Positions 21,701 through 33,451 of a stretch of DNA of 64,000 bases are shown here, one piece after another. The notes under the pieces are model-generated. The model worked only from the letters and a program-made list of their open reading frames with translations, had not been told where the DNA came from and made no database searches. How positions within the stretch are numbered: the stretch's first letter is position 1; each line of letters starts with the position of its first letter. Position numbers and translations under genes: made by a program. Source of the DNA: Pseudomonas sp. S30 (GTDB lineage Bacteria > Pseudomonadota > Gammaproteobacteria > Pseudomonadales > Pseudomonadaceae); contig NZ_JACVTO010000004.1 of the NCBI RefSeq assembly GCF_016518545.1, positions 1 to 64,000 on the forward strand, read 5' to 3'.

Positions 21701-24700
21701 TGCGCCTGGTGGCCTATTTCACCGGCCAGGACGAGGTCGACGTGGCCACACCGACGCAACTGCGCAGCCAGTTGCAGGCCCATCTGCCGGACTACATGGT
21801 GCCGGTAGCCTTCGTGCGCCTGGCCAACCTGCCGCTGACCGCCAACGGCAAGCTGGACCGTCGGGCGCTGCCTGCGCCGACCCGCGCCGACCTGTTCGAG
21901 CGTCACTTCCAGGCGCCGGAGGGCGAGCTGGAGCAGACCCTGGCGCAGCTCTGGCAGGACCTGCTGCAGGTCGAGCGGGTTGGCCGCCACGACCATTTCT
22001 TCGAACTGGGTGGGCATTCGCTGCTGGCCATGCGACTGGTCGCCCTGGTGCGTCAGCGCCTGGGCGTGGAATTGAGCCTGGCCAGCCTGTTCGCCCAGGC
22101 CGAACTGGCGGCGATGGCCCAGGCCCTCGCCACGGCGGCACGCAGCGAGTTGCCACCGGTGCTGGCGGTGTCCCGCGAGCAGCCGCTGCCGCTGTCGTTC
22201 GCCCAGCAGCGCCTGTGGTTCCTGGCGCAAATGAGCGATGCCAGCCAGGCCTACAACATCCCCTTGGCCCTGGAGTTGGGTGGCGAGCTGGACGGCGACG
22301 CTTTGGCGCTCGCCCTGACGGCGCTGGTCGAGCGCCACGAAGCCCTGCGCAGCGAATTCTTCGAGGTGCACGGCGAGCCGCAGGTGCGGGCCAGCGCCAC
22401 GCCCTGGGTGTTGCAGCGCCAGACGCTGGACAATCCCGACGCGGATACCCTGCGCCGATGGGTTCGCGAAGAAGCCGCGCAGCCGTTCGACCTCGGCCGG
22501 GACTTGCCGCTGCGTGGGCGTCTGTTGCGACTTGCGCCAGATCGCCACGTCCTTTTGCTGACCCTGCACCATATCGTCGCCGATGGCGGGTCGATGGGGG
22601 TGTTGACCCGCGAACTGAGCGCACTGTATTCGGCGTTGCGCGACGGCCGCCAGACACCGCTCGCGCCGCTGACCCTCCAGTATGGCGACTACGCCGTGTG
22701 GCAACGGCGCTGGTTGCAGGGCCAGGCGCTGCAGCGCCAGGGGACGTTCTGGCGCGACTACCTGGCCGGCGCACCGGCGCTGCTGAGCCTGCCCACCGAC
22801 CGACCCCGACCGGCGCGCCAGGACTACGCCGGCGACAGTCTGGACTTCCACCTCGACCCACGCCTGGCGCAGGACCTCAAGACCCTGTGCCAGCGTCATC
22901 AGGTCACGCCCTTCATGCTGTTCATGGGCGCCTGGAGCGTCCTGCTGGGACGCCTGGGCGGGCAGACCGACGTGGTGGTCGGCACGCCCGTGGCCGGGCG
23001 CCGCCAGGTCGAGGTCGAAAGCCTGATCGGCCTGTTCGTCAACTCCCTGGCGGTGCGCCTGGAGCTGGCCGACGAGCCGGACGTGACCACCTTGCTGGCA
23101 CGGGTCAAGGCCCAGGTGCTGGCGGCCCAGGAACACCAGGACCTGCCGTTCGAACAGGTGGTGGACCTGCTCAAGCCGCCGCGCAGCCTGGCCCATACGC
23201 CGCTGTACCAGGTATCCCTCGAATGGGACAGCGGACATGACTTGGCCAATGGCCTGCCCGGCTTGAGCGTGCGCAATCTGGGCGGCAGCGCTGCATTCGC
23301 CAAGTTCGACCTCAGCCTGAGCCTGGGCGAGCGAGCAGACGGTTTCGGCGGCCAGTTGACCTATGCCACCGCGCTGTTCGACCGGGCCACCGTCGAGCGC
23401 TACTTGGGCTATTGGCTGCAATTGCTGCAGGCGATGGCCGCTGGCGATGGCGCTGTGCTGTCCAAGGTCGTGCTGCCGGATATCCGTGAGCGCCAGCGAC
23501 TGCTGATCGAATTCAACGACACCGCCGCCGACTACGACCTGGAGCAGACCGTCCATGGCCTGTTCGAGGCCCAGGCGGCGCGCACTCCCGAGCGCATCGC
23601 CGTGCGCGCCGAGGGTCAGGCGCTCAGCTACCGCGAACTCAACGCCCAGGCCAACCGCCTGGCCCATCATCTGATCGCCCTGGGCGTGGGGCCGGACGCG
23701 CGCGTGGCGATCTGCGTGGAGCGCGGCTTGTCCATGGTGGTCGGCTTGTTGGCCATCCTCAAGGCCGGTGGCGCCTATGTGCCGGTGGACCCGGACTACC
23801 CGGTGGAGCGTATCCGCCACATGCTCACCGACAGCGCGCCACGGGTCGTGCTGGGCCACGCGGCCACCCAGGCGCTGCTCGCCCGCTTCGACGTGCCGAG
23901 GGTCGACCTGGATCAGCCGACCTGGCAGTCCTTGTCCGCCGACAACCCTGAAGTCGTGGGGCTCACCCCGCAGCACCTGGCCTACGTGATCTACACCTCC
24001 GGCTCCACCGGCCTGCCCAAAGGCGTGATGAACGAACATGCCGGGGTGGTCAACCGCCTGCTCTGGACCCAGGACGCCTACGGGCTGGATGCCGACGACG
24101 TGGTGTTGCAGAAGACGCCGTTCAGCTTCGACGTGTCGGTATGGGAGTTCTTCTGGCCGTTGCAGACGGGCGCCCAGCTGGTGATGGCGCGTCCCGGCGG
24201 CCATCGAGACCCGGCCTATCTGCGCCAGGTCATCGCCGCTGAAGCGGTCACCACGCTGCACTTCGTGCCGTCCATGCTGGATGTGTTCCTGGCCTTCGGT
24301 GATGCCGAGGCGGCTGCGCTGCGGCGCGTGCTGTGCAGCGGCGAAGCGCTGCCGGGCGCCCTGGTGCGACGCTTCAAGGCGCAACTGCCGAGCGTGGAAT
24401 TGCACAACCTCTACGGCCCGACCGAAGCAGCGGTTGACGTCAGCGCCTGGCACTGTGCCGAACCGCTGGCACAGACTCCGGACAACACACCGATCGGTAA
24501 GCCAGTCGCCAACACCGCCCTCTACGTACTGGACGCCCAGCGTCAGCCCGTACCCCAGGGCGTTGCAGGCGAGCTGTACATCGGCGGCGTGCAGGTGGCG
24601 CGCGGTTATCTGAACCGCGACGACCTGACCGCCGAGCGCTTCCTCCACGACCCGTTCACCCAGCGCCCTGGCGCACGCCTGTACCGCACCGGTGATCTGG

Positions 24701-27700
24701 CCCGGCACCTGGCCGACGGCACCTTGGAATACCTGGGCCGCAACGACGACCAGGTGAAGATCCGCGGCCTGCGCATCGAGCTGGGCGAGATCCAGGCCTG
24801 CCTGACCCGTATCGCCGGCGTCCAGGAGGCAGCGGTGCTGGCACTGGACCTGCCGCCCGCCGGCCTGCGCCTGGTGGCCTACCATACGGGTGCCGAGCAC
24901 GACGCCGAGACGTTGCGCGCAGAGCTCAAGGGCCAATTGCCCGAATTCATGATCCCGGCGCAGTTCGTGCACCTGGCCGCCTTGCCGCTGAGCCCCAATG
25001 GCAAGCTGGACCGCAAGGCGCTGCCGGTGCCGCAGGCAGATGCTTTGCAGCGCAGGGTCCACGAAGCGCCGCAAGGCGATGCCGAGACCTTGCTGGCCCA
25101 GCTGTGGTGCCAGTTGCTGGGGCTGGAGCGAGCAGGGCGGCGCGATGGCTTCTTCGAACTCGGCGGACATTCGCTGCTGGCCGTGACCCTGGTGGCGCAG
25201 TTGCGCGCACGCGGCCTGGCTCTGGATATCCAGGCGCTGTTCACTCAGCCTGACCTGGCTTCCCTGGCGGCCACGCTGGTGCCACTGGAGCAGGTGCAGG
25301 TGCCGGCCAACCGCATCGGCGACCACTGCACGCGCATCACCCCGGAGTTGCTGGCGCTGGTGCAACTGGATCAACAGGCCATCGACCGCCTCGTCGACCA
25401 GGTCGACGGCGGCGTGGGCAACGTTCAGGACATCTATCCGCTGGGGCCGCTGCAGGCTGGCATGCTCTATCACCACCTGGCCCACGAAGGCGAGGGCGCC
25501 TACGTGCTGCAGGCGCGTTTCCATCTCGCCGACCGCAGCCGGTTGCAACGCCTGCATCATGCGCTGGACCAGGTGATCGCCCGCCATGACAGCCTGCGCA
25601 CGGCGTTCCATTGGCAAGGGCTGGTCGAGCCGGTGCAGGTGGTGTGGCGCCATGCGCCGCTGGAGGTGGTGCAACTGGGCGACGTCGAAGACGTGCATCG
25701 ATTCGATCTGCGCCGTGCACCACTGCTGCGGCTGGTGCACAGCACCGACCCGGCCAGCGGACGGCTGGAGGCCACCTTGCTGTTCCATCACCTGGTCATG
25801 GACCATGTGGCCCTGGAGCTGCTGCGCAGCGAGCTGCAGGCCTGCCTGCAGGGCGAGGTGCAGCACCTGCCGGCCCCGGTGCCCTATCGCAACTACATTG
25901 CGCAGGTGCTGCGCAGCGGCGACGACGCCGCAGCTTTCTTCACCGAGCAACTGGCGGACATCGATGAGCCGACTCTGGCCTATGGCGGCTACGCGCGCCC
26001 GCATCTCGACGCCCTGAGCGACCATCACCAGCGCCTCGACGACGCCTTGAGCGCCCGCGTGCGCGAGCAGGCACGCCTGCACGCTGTCAGCGCCGCCAGC
26101 CTGATGCACTTGGCGTGGGCACTGGTGCTCGGTCAGCTGAGCGGGCGCGACAGCGTGGTGTTCGGCACCGTGCTGCTGGGTCGCCTGCAAGGCGGCGAGG
26201 GCGCCGAGCGCGGCCTGGGCGTTTACATCAATACCTTGCCCCTGCGCCTGGACCTGGCCGGTCACTCGGCCCAGGCGGCGTTGCAGCAGGCTCATGCGCG
26301 CCTGACCGGTCTTCTGGCCCACGAGCACGCCGCGTTGTCCGTGGCCCAGCGTTGCAGTGCGCTGCCAGTGGGTGCTGCCCTGTTCAGCACACTGCTCAAC
26401 TACCGGCACAGTGCACCGGGCGGCCAGGACGCGCAGCAACGTGCGGCCTGGGACGGTATCGAGCTGGTCCACGCCCAGGAGCGCAGCAACTATCCGCTGG
26501 CCATCAGCATCGACGACCTCGGGCAGGGCTTCGCCTTGACCGCGCAGACCGAGCCGGGCATCGATGCCCGGCGCCTGTGCGGTTATTTCCGCCAGAGCCT
26601 CGAAGTGCTGGTCGAGGCGTTGCACACCCAGAGCGCGGAAGGGCTGGAGCGACTCTCGGTGATCCCGGACAGCGAGACGCGTCTGCTGCGCGAGCAGTTC
26701 AATGCCACCACGCGCGACTATCCGCGCGACCTGCCAGTCCATCGTCTGTTCGAGGCCCAGGTGGCGCGGCATCCATTGGCTGTGGCAGCGCGCGAGCAGC
26801 ATCGCAGCCTCACCTACGCCGCGCTCAACGAGCAGGCCAACCGCCTGGCCCATTACCTGCTGGCACAGGGCGTGGCAGCGGGCGACGCCGTGGCGATCCT
26901 GCTACCCCGCTCGCTGGCGCTGCTCCAGGCGCAATTGGCGGTGGCCAAGTGTGGCGCCGTCTACGTGCCCCTGGACAGCCAGGCGCCTGCCGACCGCCAG
27001 ACCTACATGCTCCAGGATTGCCAGGCCGTGGCGCTGATCTGTACACGCGACACCACGCTGGCGTGCAGCGCCCGGCGCATCGACCTTGACCACCTCGACC
27101 TTGCCGGGATGCCCGACCACAACCCCGGCCTGGCGCGGGGCGGCGACGACGTGGCCTACGTGATGTACACCTCCGGCTCCACCGGCGCGCCCAAGGGCGT
27201 GCGCGTGACCCACCGCGGCATCGCCCGTCTGGTACTGGACGACACCTATGCAAACTTCTGTGCCCAGGACCGTATCGCCTTCGCCGCCAACCCGGCGTTC
27301 GATGCCAGTACTCAGGAAGTGTGGGGCGCCTTGCTCAACGGTGGCCAGGTGCTGGTGATCGACCCCGACACGCTGCTCGATCCGCTGCGCCTGGGCAAGG
27401 CCCTGGCTGATGGCGAAGTCACGGTGCTGTTCGTCACCACCGCGCTGTTCAACCAGTACGTGCAGATGATCCCCCAAGTGCTGGCCGGATTGCGCGTGCT
27501 GATGTGCGGCGGCGAGCGTGCCGACCCCGAAGCCTTCCGCAGCCTGCTGGCCCAGGCGCCGGCGCTGCGCCTGGTGCACTGCTACGGCCCGACCGAAACC
27601 ACCACCTACGCCACCGCCAGCCAGGTCCGCGCCGTGCCCACGGGCGCCGAGCAGGTGCCGATCGGCACGCCCATCGGCGGCACCCAGGTGCATGTCTTGG

Positions 27701-30192
27701 ACGCCCACCGCCGGCCCGTGCCGCTGGGCGCGGTGGGGGAACTGTACATTGGCGGCGATGGGGTCGCGCTGGGCTACCTGAACCGCCCGGTGCTCACCGC
27801 CGAGCGTTTCCTCGACGACCCCTTCAGCGCCCAGCCCGGTGCACGTCTGTACCGCACCGGCGACCTCGGTCGCTGGCGCGACGACGGCCAGTTGGAGTAC
27901 CTGGGACGCAACGATGACCAGGTGAAGATCCGCGGTTTCCGTATCGAGCTGGGCGAAGTCGAGCAACACCTGGCGCAGTGCCCAGGCATCGGCGAGGTGG
28001 TGGTGATGGCGCAGGGGCAAGGCCAGACCTCGACGCACCTGGTGGCATGGTTCACCGTCGAGGACCCGCAGCTGGAGCTGGTTCAGGTGCGCCATTGGCT
28101 GCATGCGCGCTTGCCCGCCTACATGGTGCCGTCGGCCTGGGTGCAGCTTGCGGCCCTGCCGTTGACCAACAATGGCAAGATCGACCGCAAGGCCTTGCCG
28201 CAACCGACCCCACCGGACCTGTCACCCGCCACTCACGAGGCGCCTGCCACGGCGCTGGAGCAGCGCTTGGCCGAGCACTGGAAGCAGGTACTGGACGTCG
28301 AGCAGGTCGGGCGCCACGCCAGCTTCTTCGATCTGGGCGGGCATTCACTGCTGGCGATTCGCTTGATCGGCCTGTTGCGTGAGCAAGGCCATGGCGTGTC
28401 GCTGGCCGAATTGTTCCAGCACCCGAGCGTGGCCGCGCTGGCGCAGCACCTGGAGACGGGCCAGGGGGCCGACTCCGAGGCACTGGTCTGCGTGCGTGCC
28501 GAAGGCCGCGAGCCGCCGCTGTTCCTGATCCACGAGTTCAGCGGCCTGGACTTCTACTTCCCGGTGCTGGGGCAGGCGTTGCCTGGCGATTTCCCGATCT
28601 ACGGCGTGCCCGGCCTGCCGTTGCAGCAGCCGCAGCCGGATACCCTGGAGGCCCTGGCCCGCGCCCAGCTCGAGCGCATCCGCCAGTGCCAGCCGCAGGG
28701 CCCGTACCGGCTCGCCGGCTGGTCGTTCGGCGGGCTGCTGGCCTACGAGATCGCCGCGCAGTTGCTGGGCGATGACCAGCCGGTGGAATTCCTCGGCCTG
28801 ATCGACACCTGGCAGCCGCGCCTGGTCGACCAGGGCAAGGCTCGCTGGCAGGGGCCGCGCCTGCTGGAGCGCCAGTTGCTGCTGCATTGCACCGGCCACT
28901 GGCAGGGGCAGGGCCGCGACGGCGTCGCGAAACTGCAACGCTTGCAGCGCCTGGACGACGGTCAGGCGCCATTGTCCGAGCTGCTGGTCGCATGCCGCGA
29001 GCAGGACCTGCTGTACCCGGAGCTGGCCAGTGTCGACGACGCACACTTGCAGCGTTTCTTCGCCCGTGAGATCGCCCATGCCCACGCCATGGCGCACTAT
29101 CGTCCTGAGCCGCTGGGTATCGTCGTGCATCTGTTGCAGGCCCGCGACAGCCGCCAGCAGCACGGCGAGGTGGCGAACCTGGGCTGGGACCGCACCCTAC
29201 CGCCCGAGCAGCTGCGCTGCCTGGAGGTGCCGGGCGATCACCTGAGCATGATGCGCTCGCCCCAGGTGCAGGTGCTGGGGCGCACCCTGAGCGACGCCCT
29301 GCAGGCCGCGCGAGCAGGGGCGGGCGATGCACCGCCCTGGGCCGGGCATCAGCCACTGGTGGCTATCCAGAGCGGGCAGGGCGGTCATGCGCCGGTATTC
29401 TGCGTGCCTGGCGCCGGTGACAGCGTCACCAGCTTCATTGGCCTGGCCGAGGCCCTGGGCAGCGAATGGCCGGTCTACGGCCTGCAATCGCGCGGGCTCG
29501 ATGGCAGCGCGCCGCCGCACTGCACGATCGAAGCCGCAGCGGCGTGCCATGTCGAGGCGATCGAGGCGCTGTACCCCGACGGGCCGTTGAAGCTGGTCGG
29601 GCATTCGTTCGGCGGCTGGGTGGCCCATGCCATGGCCGTGCGCCTGCAGGCCCAGGGCCGCGAGGTGCGCTCGCTCACCTTGATCGACAGCGAAGCGCCC
29701 GGCAGCGACAGCGTCTGCGGACGGCCCTATACCGCCACGGCAGCGCTGCAACGCCTGATCGAGTCGTTGCAGCTGTCCAGCGGCCGAACCCTGCAACTCG
29801 ACCCTCAGGCCTTCGCCGCGCTGGACGACGAGCGACAGCTCAGCGTGCTGCACCAGGCCATGGTGCGGGCAGGCCTGATGCCGGCGCGCTCCAGCGTGCG
29901 GGCCTTGCAAGGTATCGCCAGGACCTTCGCCAGTGCCCTGCGCACACCTTACCGTCCACAAGCGGGCTATCGCGGACCGGCCAGCCTGGTGCTGGTGGCC
30001 GACGCCAGCCTGGATGCGGCCGGCAATCGGCGCGAGCAGGCCGCCATGCAGGCCGGCTGGCAGCGCGTGCTGCCGCAACTGGCGGTGTGGCAGGGGCCTG
30101 GCGACCACTTCAGCGTGCTCAAGGCGCCGCAGGTGTACAGCCTGGCGGCCTGGTGGCATGACACGCGCCGGCTGCGCCGCGTGACCTCCTGA
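18781..30192 (+). CDS. wlpC: Viscosin/WLIP-type lipopeptide synthetase C, three modules and tandem thioesterase (Leu-Ser-Ile)
   Basis: A 3803-residue terminal NRPS: TubC-like docking domain (about 2-55), then C-A-T, C-A-T, C-A-T, TE, TE. Carrier serines are Ser1080, Ser2131 and Ser3189. Thioesterase nucleophiles are Ser3315 (GWSFGG) and Ser3609 (GHSFGG). Pocket codes are DAWFLGNVVK (Leu), DVWHLSLVDK (Ser) and an unusual DAQFMGCTYK, taken as Ile from family context. The first and third C domains are dual E/C-like; the second is an ordinary LCL domain ([19 protein letters not shown]). It completes and releases the peptide; in this family the ring closes between Thr3 and Ile9. The GTG start at 18781 overlaps the previous stop (GTGA) and has GGAG eight bases upstream, so the two genes are translationally coupled. 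Confidence 0.9.
23509..24833 (+). repeat. Ser adenylation domain, duplicated copy 2
   Basis: Partner of 17012-18336. It encodes the Ser-activating domain of the second module of the terminal synthetase. Downstream of about 24833 the copies diverge, then share a further short block around the A10 motif ([10 protein letters not shown], near 24990-25024 and 18480-18512). Confidence 0.9.
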
Positions 30193-30207
30193 CCGCGCAG
30201 GCCCCGC

Positions 30208-30229
30208 GCAGGCGCCTTCGGGCGCCTGC
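30208..30229. other. TTCG-tetraloop hairpin between the synthetase and macA
   Basis: gcaggcgcc (30208-30216) and ggcgcctgc (30221-30229) form a perfect 9-bp stem closed by a TTCG tetraloop, a very stable RNA hairpin. No T run follows, so it is not a standard terminator. It lies 15 bases after the synthetase stop and 40 before macA, where it could lower read-through or protect the upstream mRNA end. Confidence 0.6.
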
Positions 30230-30269
30230 CGGTGGCCGCGCACGCATTGGCAATGATGGACGAGTGTTT

Positions 30270-31427
30270 ATGGACAAGAGCAGATTTCGCAACGTGGGCC
30301 TGGCCTGCGCTCTGGCCCTGGTGGCCGGCATCGCGCTGTATGCGGCGCAGGCCCCGGCCAAGGCGCCGCGCTACATCACCGCCACCGTCGAGCGGGGCGA
30401 CCTCGAGAATGCGGTCCTGGCCACCGGTGTGCTCGAAGGCATCCGCCAGGTGGATGTCGGCGCCCAGGTGTCCGGCCAGCTTCGGTCGCTGAAGGTCAAG
30501 CTCGGCGACAAGGTGGTCAAAGGCCAGTGGCTGGCCGAGATCGACCCGCTGGTGCTGCGCAATACCCTGCGCCAGGCCCAGGTCGACGAGGAAAAGCTGC
30601 AGGCCGAGCGCCGCTCTACCCTGGCCCGGGTCACCCAGACGCGGCGCGTCTACGAGCGCTACAAGGCGTTGCAGAACGACCAGTCGATTTCCCGCCAGGA
30701 CTACGAGAACGCCGAGTCGGACTACCAGGTGCAGCAGGCCACCCTCAATTCGCTGGATGCGCAGATCAAGAGCGCCCAGGTGCAGATCGACACCGCCAAG
30801 GTCAACCTGGACTACACCCGCATCAGCGCCCCCATCGACGGCGACGTAGTGGGCATCGTCACCCAGCAGGGCCAGACCGTGATCGCCCAGCAACTGGCGC
30901 CGGTGATCCTCAAGCTCGCCGACCTGGACACCATGACCGTCAAGGCCCAGGTGTCGGAGGCCGACGTCATTCACATCGCCCCGGGCCAGCCGGTGTACTT
31001 CACCATCCTCGGCGAAGATCGCCGCTACTACGCCACCCTGCGCGGCACCGAGCCTGCGCCGCAGAACTACCTGGAAAGCAGCGACCGCACCGGCGCCGCC
31101 GCCCCCAAGCAGAACACCGCGGTGTTCTACAACGCCTTGTTCGAGGTGCCCAACCCCGACCATCGGCTGCGCATCGCCATGACCGCCCAGGTGCGCATCG
31201 TGCTGGCCACCGCCGAAGCGGTACTCAACATGCCGGTGGCGGCCCTGGGCGCGCAGGATGACCAGGGGCGGTTCGCCGTGCGCGTGCTCGACGCCAAGGG
31301 CTTCGCCCAGGTGCGCCAGGTGCAGGCCGGCATCAACAACAACGTGCGGGTCGAGATCAAGCAGGGCCTGGCCGAAGGCGACCGCGTGGTGATCGGCGAG
31401 CCGATCGGCGACGCGGCGGGGGCCTGA
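30270..31427 (+). CDS. macA: MacA-like periplasmic adaptor of a lipopeptide exporter
   Basis: A 385-residue membrane fusion protein. An N-terminal anchor (about 7-25, VGLACALALVAGIALYAA) is followed by a barrel/lipoyl region (VDVGAQVSGQLRSLKVKLGD), a long helical hairpin (about 95-165) and a second lipoyl half (YTRISAPIDGDVVGI). This matches MacA, the adaptor that links the MacB ATPase to an outer-membrane channel. In Pseudomonas lipopeptide loci a MacA-MacB pair directly follows the terminal synthetase and exports the product. The start at 30270 has GGACGAG five bases upstream; an in-frame GTG at 30264 overlaps that site and is rejected. MacB begins three bases after its stop. No channel gene of the TolC type is in this operon; oprN nearby is transcribed separately. 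Confidence 0.9.
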   Translation: MDKSRFRNVGLACALALVAGIALYAAQAPAKAPRYITATVERGDLENAVLATGVLEGIRQVDVGAQVSGQLRSLKVKLGDKVVKGQWLAEIDPLVLRNTLRQAQVDEEKLQAERRSTLARVTQTRRVYERYKALQNDQSISRQDYENAESDYQVQQATLNSLDAQIKSAQVQIDTAKVNLDYTRISAPIDGDVVGIVTQQGQTVIAQQLAPVILKLADLDTMTVKAQVSEADVIHIAPGQPVYFTILGEDRRYYATLRGTEPAPQNYLESSDRTGAAAPKQNTAVFYNALFEVPNPDHRLRIAMTAQVRIVLATAEAVLNMPVAALGAQDDQGRFAVRVLDAKGFAQVRQVQAGINNNVRVEIKQGLAEGDRVVIGEPIGDAAGA

Positions 31428-31429
31428 GC

Positions 31430-33436
31430 ATGAACATGACCGTCGAACCGGGCGCCCGGCGCACGCCTGTGCAGATCGCTGCCCATCCCTTGTTGCGCCT
31501 GCACGGCGTGAGCCGCAGCTTCATGGCCGGCGACCGCGAGTTCCTCGCCCTGCGCCACATCGACCTTGAGATCCATGCCGGCGAGCTGGTGGCGATCATC
31601 GGCGCCTCGGGGTCCGGCAAGTCGACGCTGATGAACATCCTCGGCTGCCTGGACCACGCCAGTGCCGGCTCTTATCAGGTCGATGGCCAGGAAACCCGCG
31701 CCATGGACGACGAAGCGCTGGCGGCGCTGCGGCGCGATCATTTCGGCTTCATCTTCCAGCGTTACCACCTGTTGCCGCACCTGGATGCGCTGCGCAACGT
31801 GGAGATTCCGGCGGTGTATGCCGGTACGCCGCAGGCCCAGCGTCACCAGCGTGCCGAGGACCTGCTGCGGCGCCTGGGCCTGGCTGGGCACCTCACGCAC
31901 CGCCCCAGCCAGCTGTCCGGGGGCCAGCAGCAGCGGGTGAGCATCTGTCGGGCGCTGATGAACGGCGGCGAAGTGATCCTCGCGGACGAGCCCACCGGCG
32001 CCCTGGACACCGCCAGCGGCAAGGAGGTGATGGCGATCCTGCTGGAACTGCACGCCGCCGGGCATACAGTGATCCTGGTGACCCACGACCCCAAGGTCGC
32101 GGCCCATGCCCAGCGGGTCATCGAAGTCAGCGACGGGCAGATCGTCAGCGACCGGCGCACCCCGCACCAGGCCGTGCCAGCTCCTGCGCCGGCCCAGACC
32201 GAACGGCGCCCGCCCGGCACGCGGCGCCTGGTGGCCAGCCTCGGGCTGTTTCGCGAGGCCTTCAACATGGCCTGGATCGCCCTGATCTCGCACCGCATGC
32301 GCACCTTGCTGACCATGCTCGGCATCGTCATCGGCATCACCTCGGTAGTGTCCATCTCGGCCATCGGCGAGGGCGCCAAGGGCTACGTGCTCAAGGACAT
32401 CCAGGCGATCGGCAGCAACACCATCGATATCTACTCGGGCAGCAACTTCGGCGACAGCCGCGCCAAGGCCATCGAGACCCTGGTACTGGGCGACGTGCAA
32501 GCGCTCAACCAGCTGTACTACGTCGACAGCGCCACCCCGGTGATCGGTCGCAGCCTGCTGGTGCGCTACCGCAACCTGGACCTGGACGTCCAGCTCAATG
32601 GCGTCAGCGAGCGTTATTTCCAGGTGCGCAACATCGAAATGGCCGCCGGCATCGCCTTCAGCGAAAACGATGCCCGGCGCCAGGCCCAGGTGGTGGTGAT
32701 CGACCACAACACGCGACTGCGCCTGTTCGCCCCGGGGGTGGACCCGCTGGGCCAGGTGATCCTGGTCGGCAACCTGCCTTGCACGGTGATCGGCGTCACC
32801 CGCGAGAACAAGAACCTGTTCGCCGCCGGCAACGCGCTGAACGTCTGGGTCCCCTACGAGACCGCCGCTGGACGCGTGCTCGGCCAGCGCCACCTGGACA
32901 GCATCAGCGTGCGCATCAAGGACGGCATCCCCAGCCAGCGCGTGGACCAGGAGGTCAATGCCCTGATGCTGCAACGCCATGGCAGCAAGGACTTCTTCAC
33001 CAACAACCTGGACAGCATCATGCAGACGGTGCAGAAGACCAGCCGTTCACTGACCCTGCTGCTGTCGCTGATCGCGGTGATCTCGCTGGTGGTCGGCGGC
33101 ATCGGGGTGATGAACATCATGCTGGTGTCGGTGACCGAGCGGACCCGCGAAATCGGCATCCGCATGGCGGTCGGTGCGCGACAATCGGACATTCGCCAGC
33201 AGTTCCTGGTGGAGGCGGTGATGGTCTGCCTGTTCGGTGGGCTGGTGGGCATCGGCCTGTCCTATGGCATCGGCTACCTGTTCACCCTGTTCGTCAAGCA
33301 ATGGGAGATGGTGTTCTCGACCACCTCCGTGGTCATGGCCTTCGCCTGTTCGACGCTGATCGGCGTGGTGTTCGGTTTCGTGCCGGCGCGCAATGCCGCG
33401 CGCCTGGACCCGATCCAAGCGCTGGCCCGGGATTGA
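31430..33436 (+). CDS. macB: MacB-like ABC exporter, ATPase and permease
   Basis: A 668-residue protein with an N-terminal ATPase: Walker A GASGSGKST at 58-66, signature LSGGQ at 162-166 and Walker B VILADE at 182-187. After a linker come one membrane helix (about 285-310), a large periplasmic domain, and three C-terminal helices (about 535-660, including LLLSLIAVISLVVGGIGVMNIML). This is the MacB layout and size. MacB works by mechanotransmission, driving substrate from the periplasm through MacA and an outer channel; here the substrate is inferred to be the lipopeptide of the two synthetases just upstream. It ends 15 bases before the convergent LuxR gene. Confidence 0.92.
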   Translation: MNMTVEPGARRTPVQIAAHPLLRLHGVSRSFMAGDREFLALRHIDLEIHAGELVAIIGASGSGKSTLMNILGCLDHASAGSYQVDGQETRAMDDEALAALRRDHFGFIFQRYHLLPHLDALRNVEIPAVYAGTPQAQRHQRAEDLLRRLGLAGHLTHRPSQLSGGQQQRVSICRALMNGGEVILADEPTGALDTASGKEVMAILLELHAAGHTVILVTHDPKVAAHAQRVIEVSDGQIVSDRRTPHQAVPAPAPAQTERRPPGTRRLVASLGLFREAFNMAWIALISHRMRTLLTMLGIVIGITSVVSISAIGEGAKGYVLKDIQAIGSNTIDIYSGSNFGDSRAKAIETLVLGDVQALNQLYYVDSATPVIGRSLLVRYRNLDLDVQLNGVSERYFQVRNIEMAAGIAFSENDARRQAQVVVIDHNTRLRLFAPGVDPLGQVILVGNLPCTVIGVTRENKNLFAAGNALNVWVPYETAAGRVLGQRHLDSISVRIKDGIPSQRVDQEVNALMLQRHGSKDFFTNNLDSIMQTVQKTSRSLTLLLSLIAVISLVVGGIGVMNIMLVSVTERTREIGIRMAVGARQSDIRQQFLVEAVMVCLFGGLVGIGLSYGIGYLFTLFVKQWEMVFSTTSVVMAFACSTLIGVVFGFVPARNAARLDPIQALARD

Positions 33437-33451
33437 GTTCGGCGCCTGGCG

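Noticed and set aside
20866..26853. Very long antisense open frame (about 2000 codons) across the terminal synthetase, and a similar one at 5909-9148
   Set aside because: High GC and strong third-position bias of the NRPS genes keep the antisense frame open. The translation is low-complexity and the motifs of the plus-strand NRPS are unambiguous.
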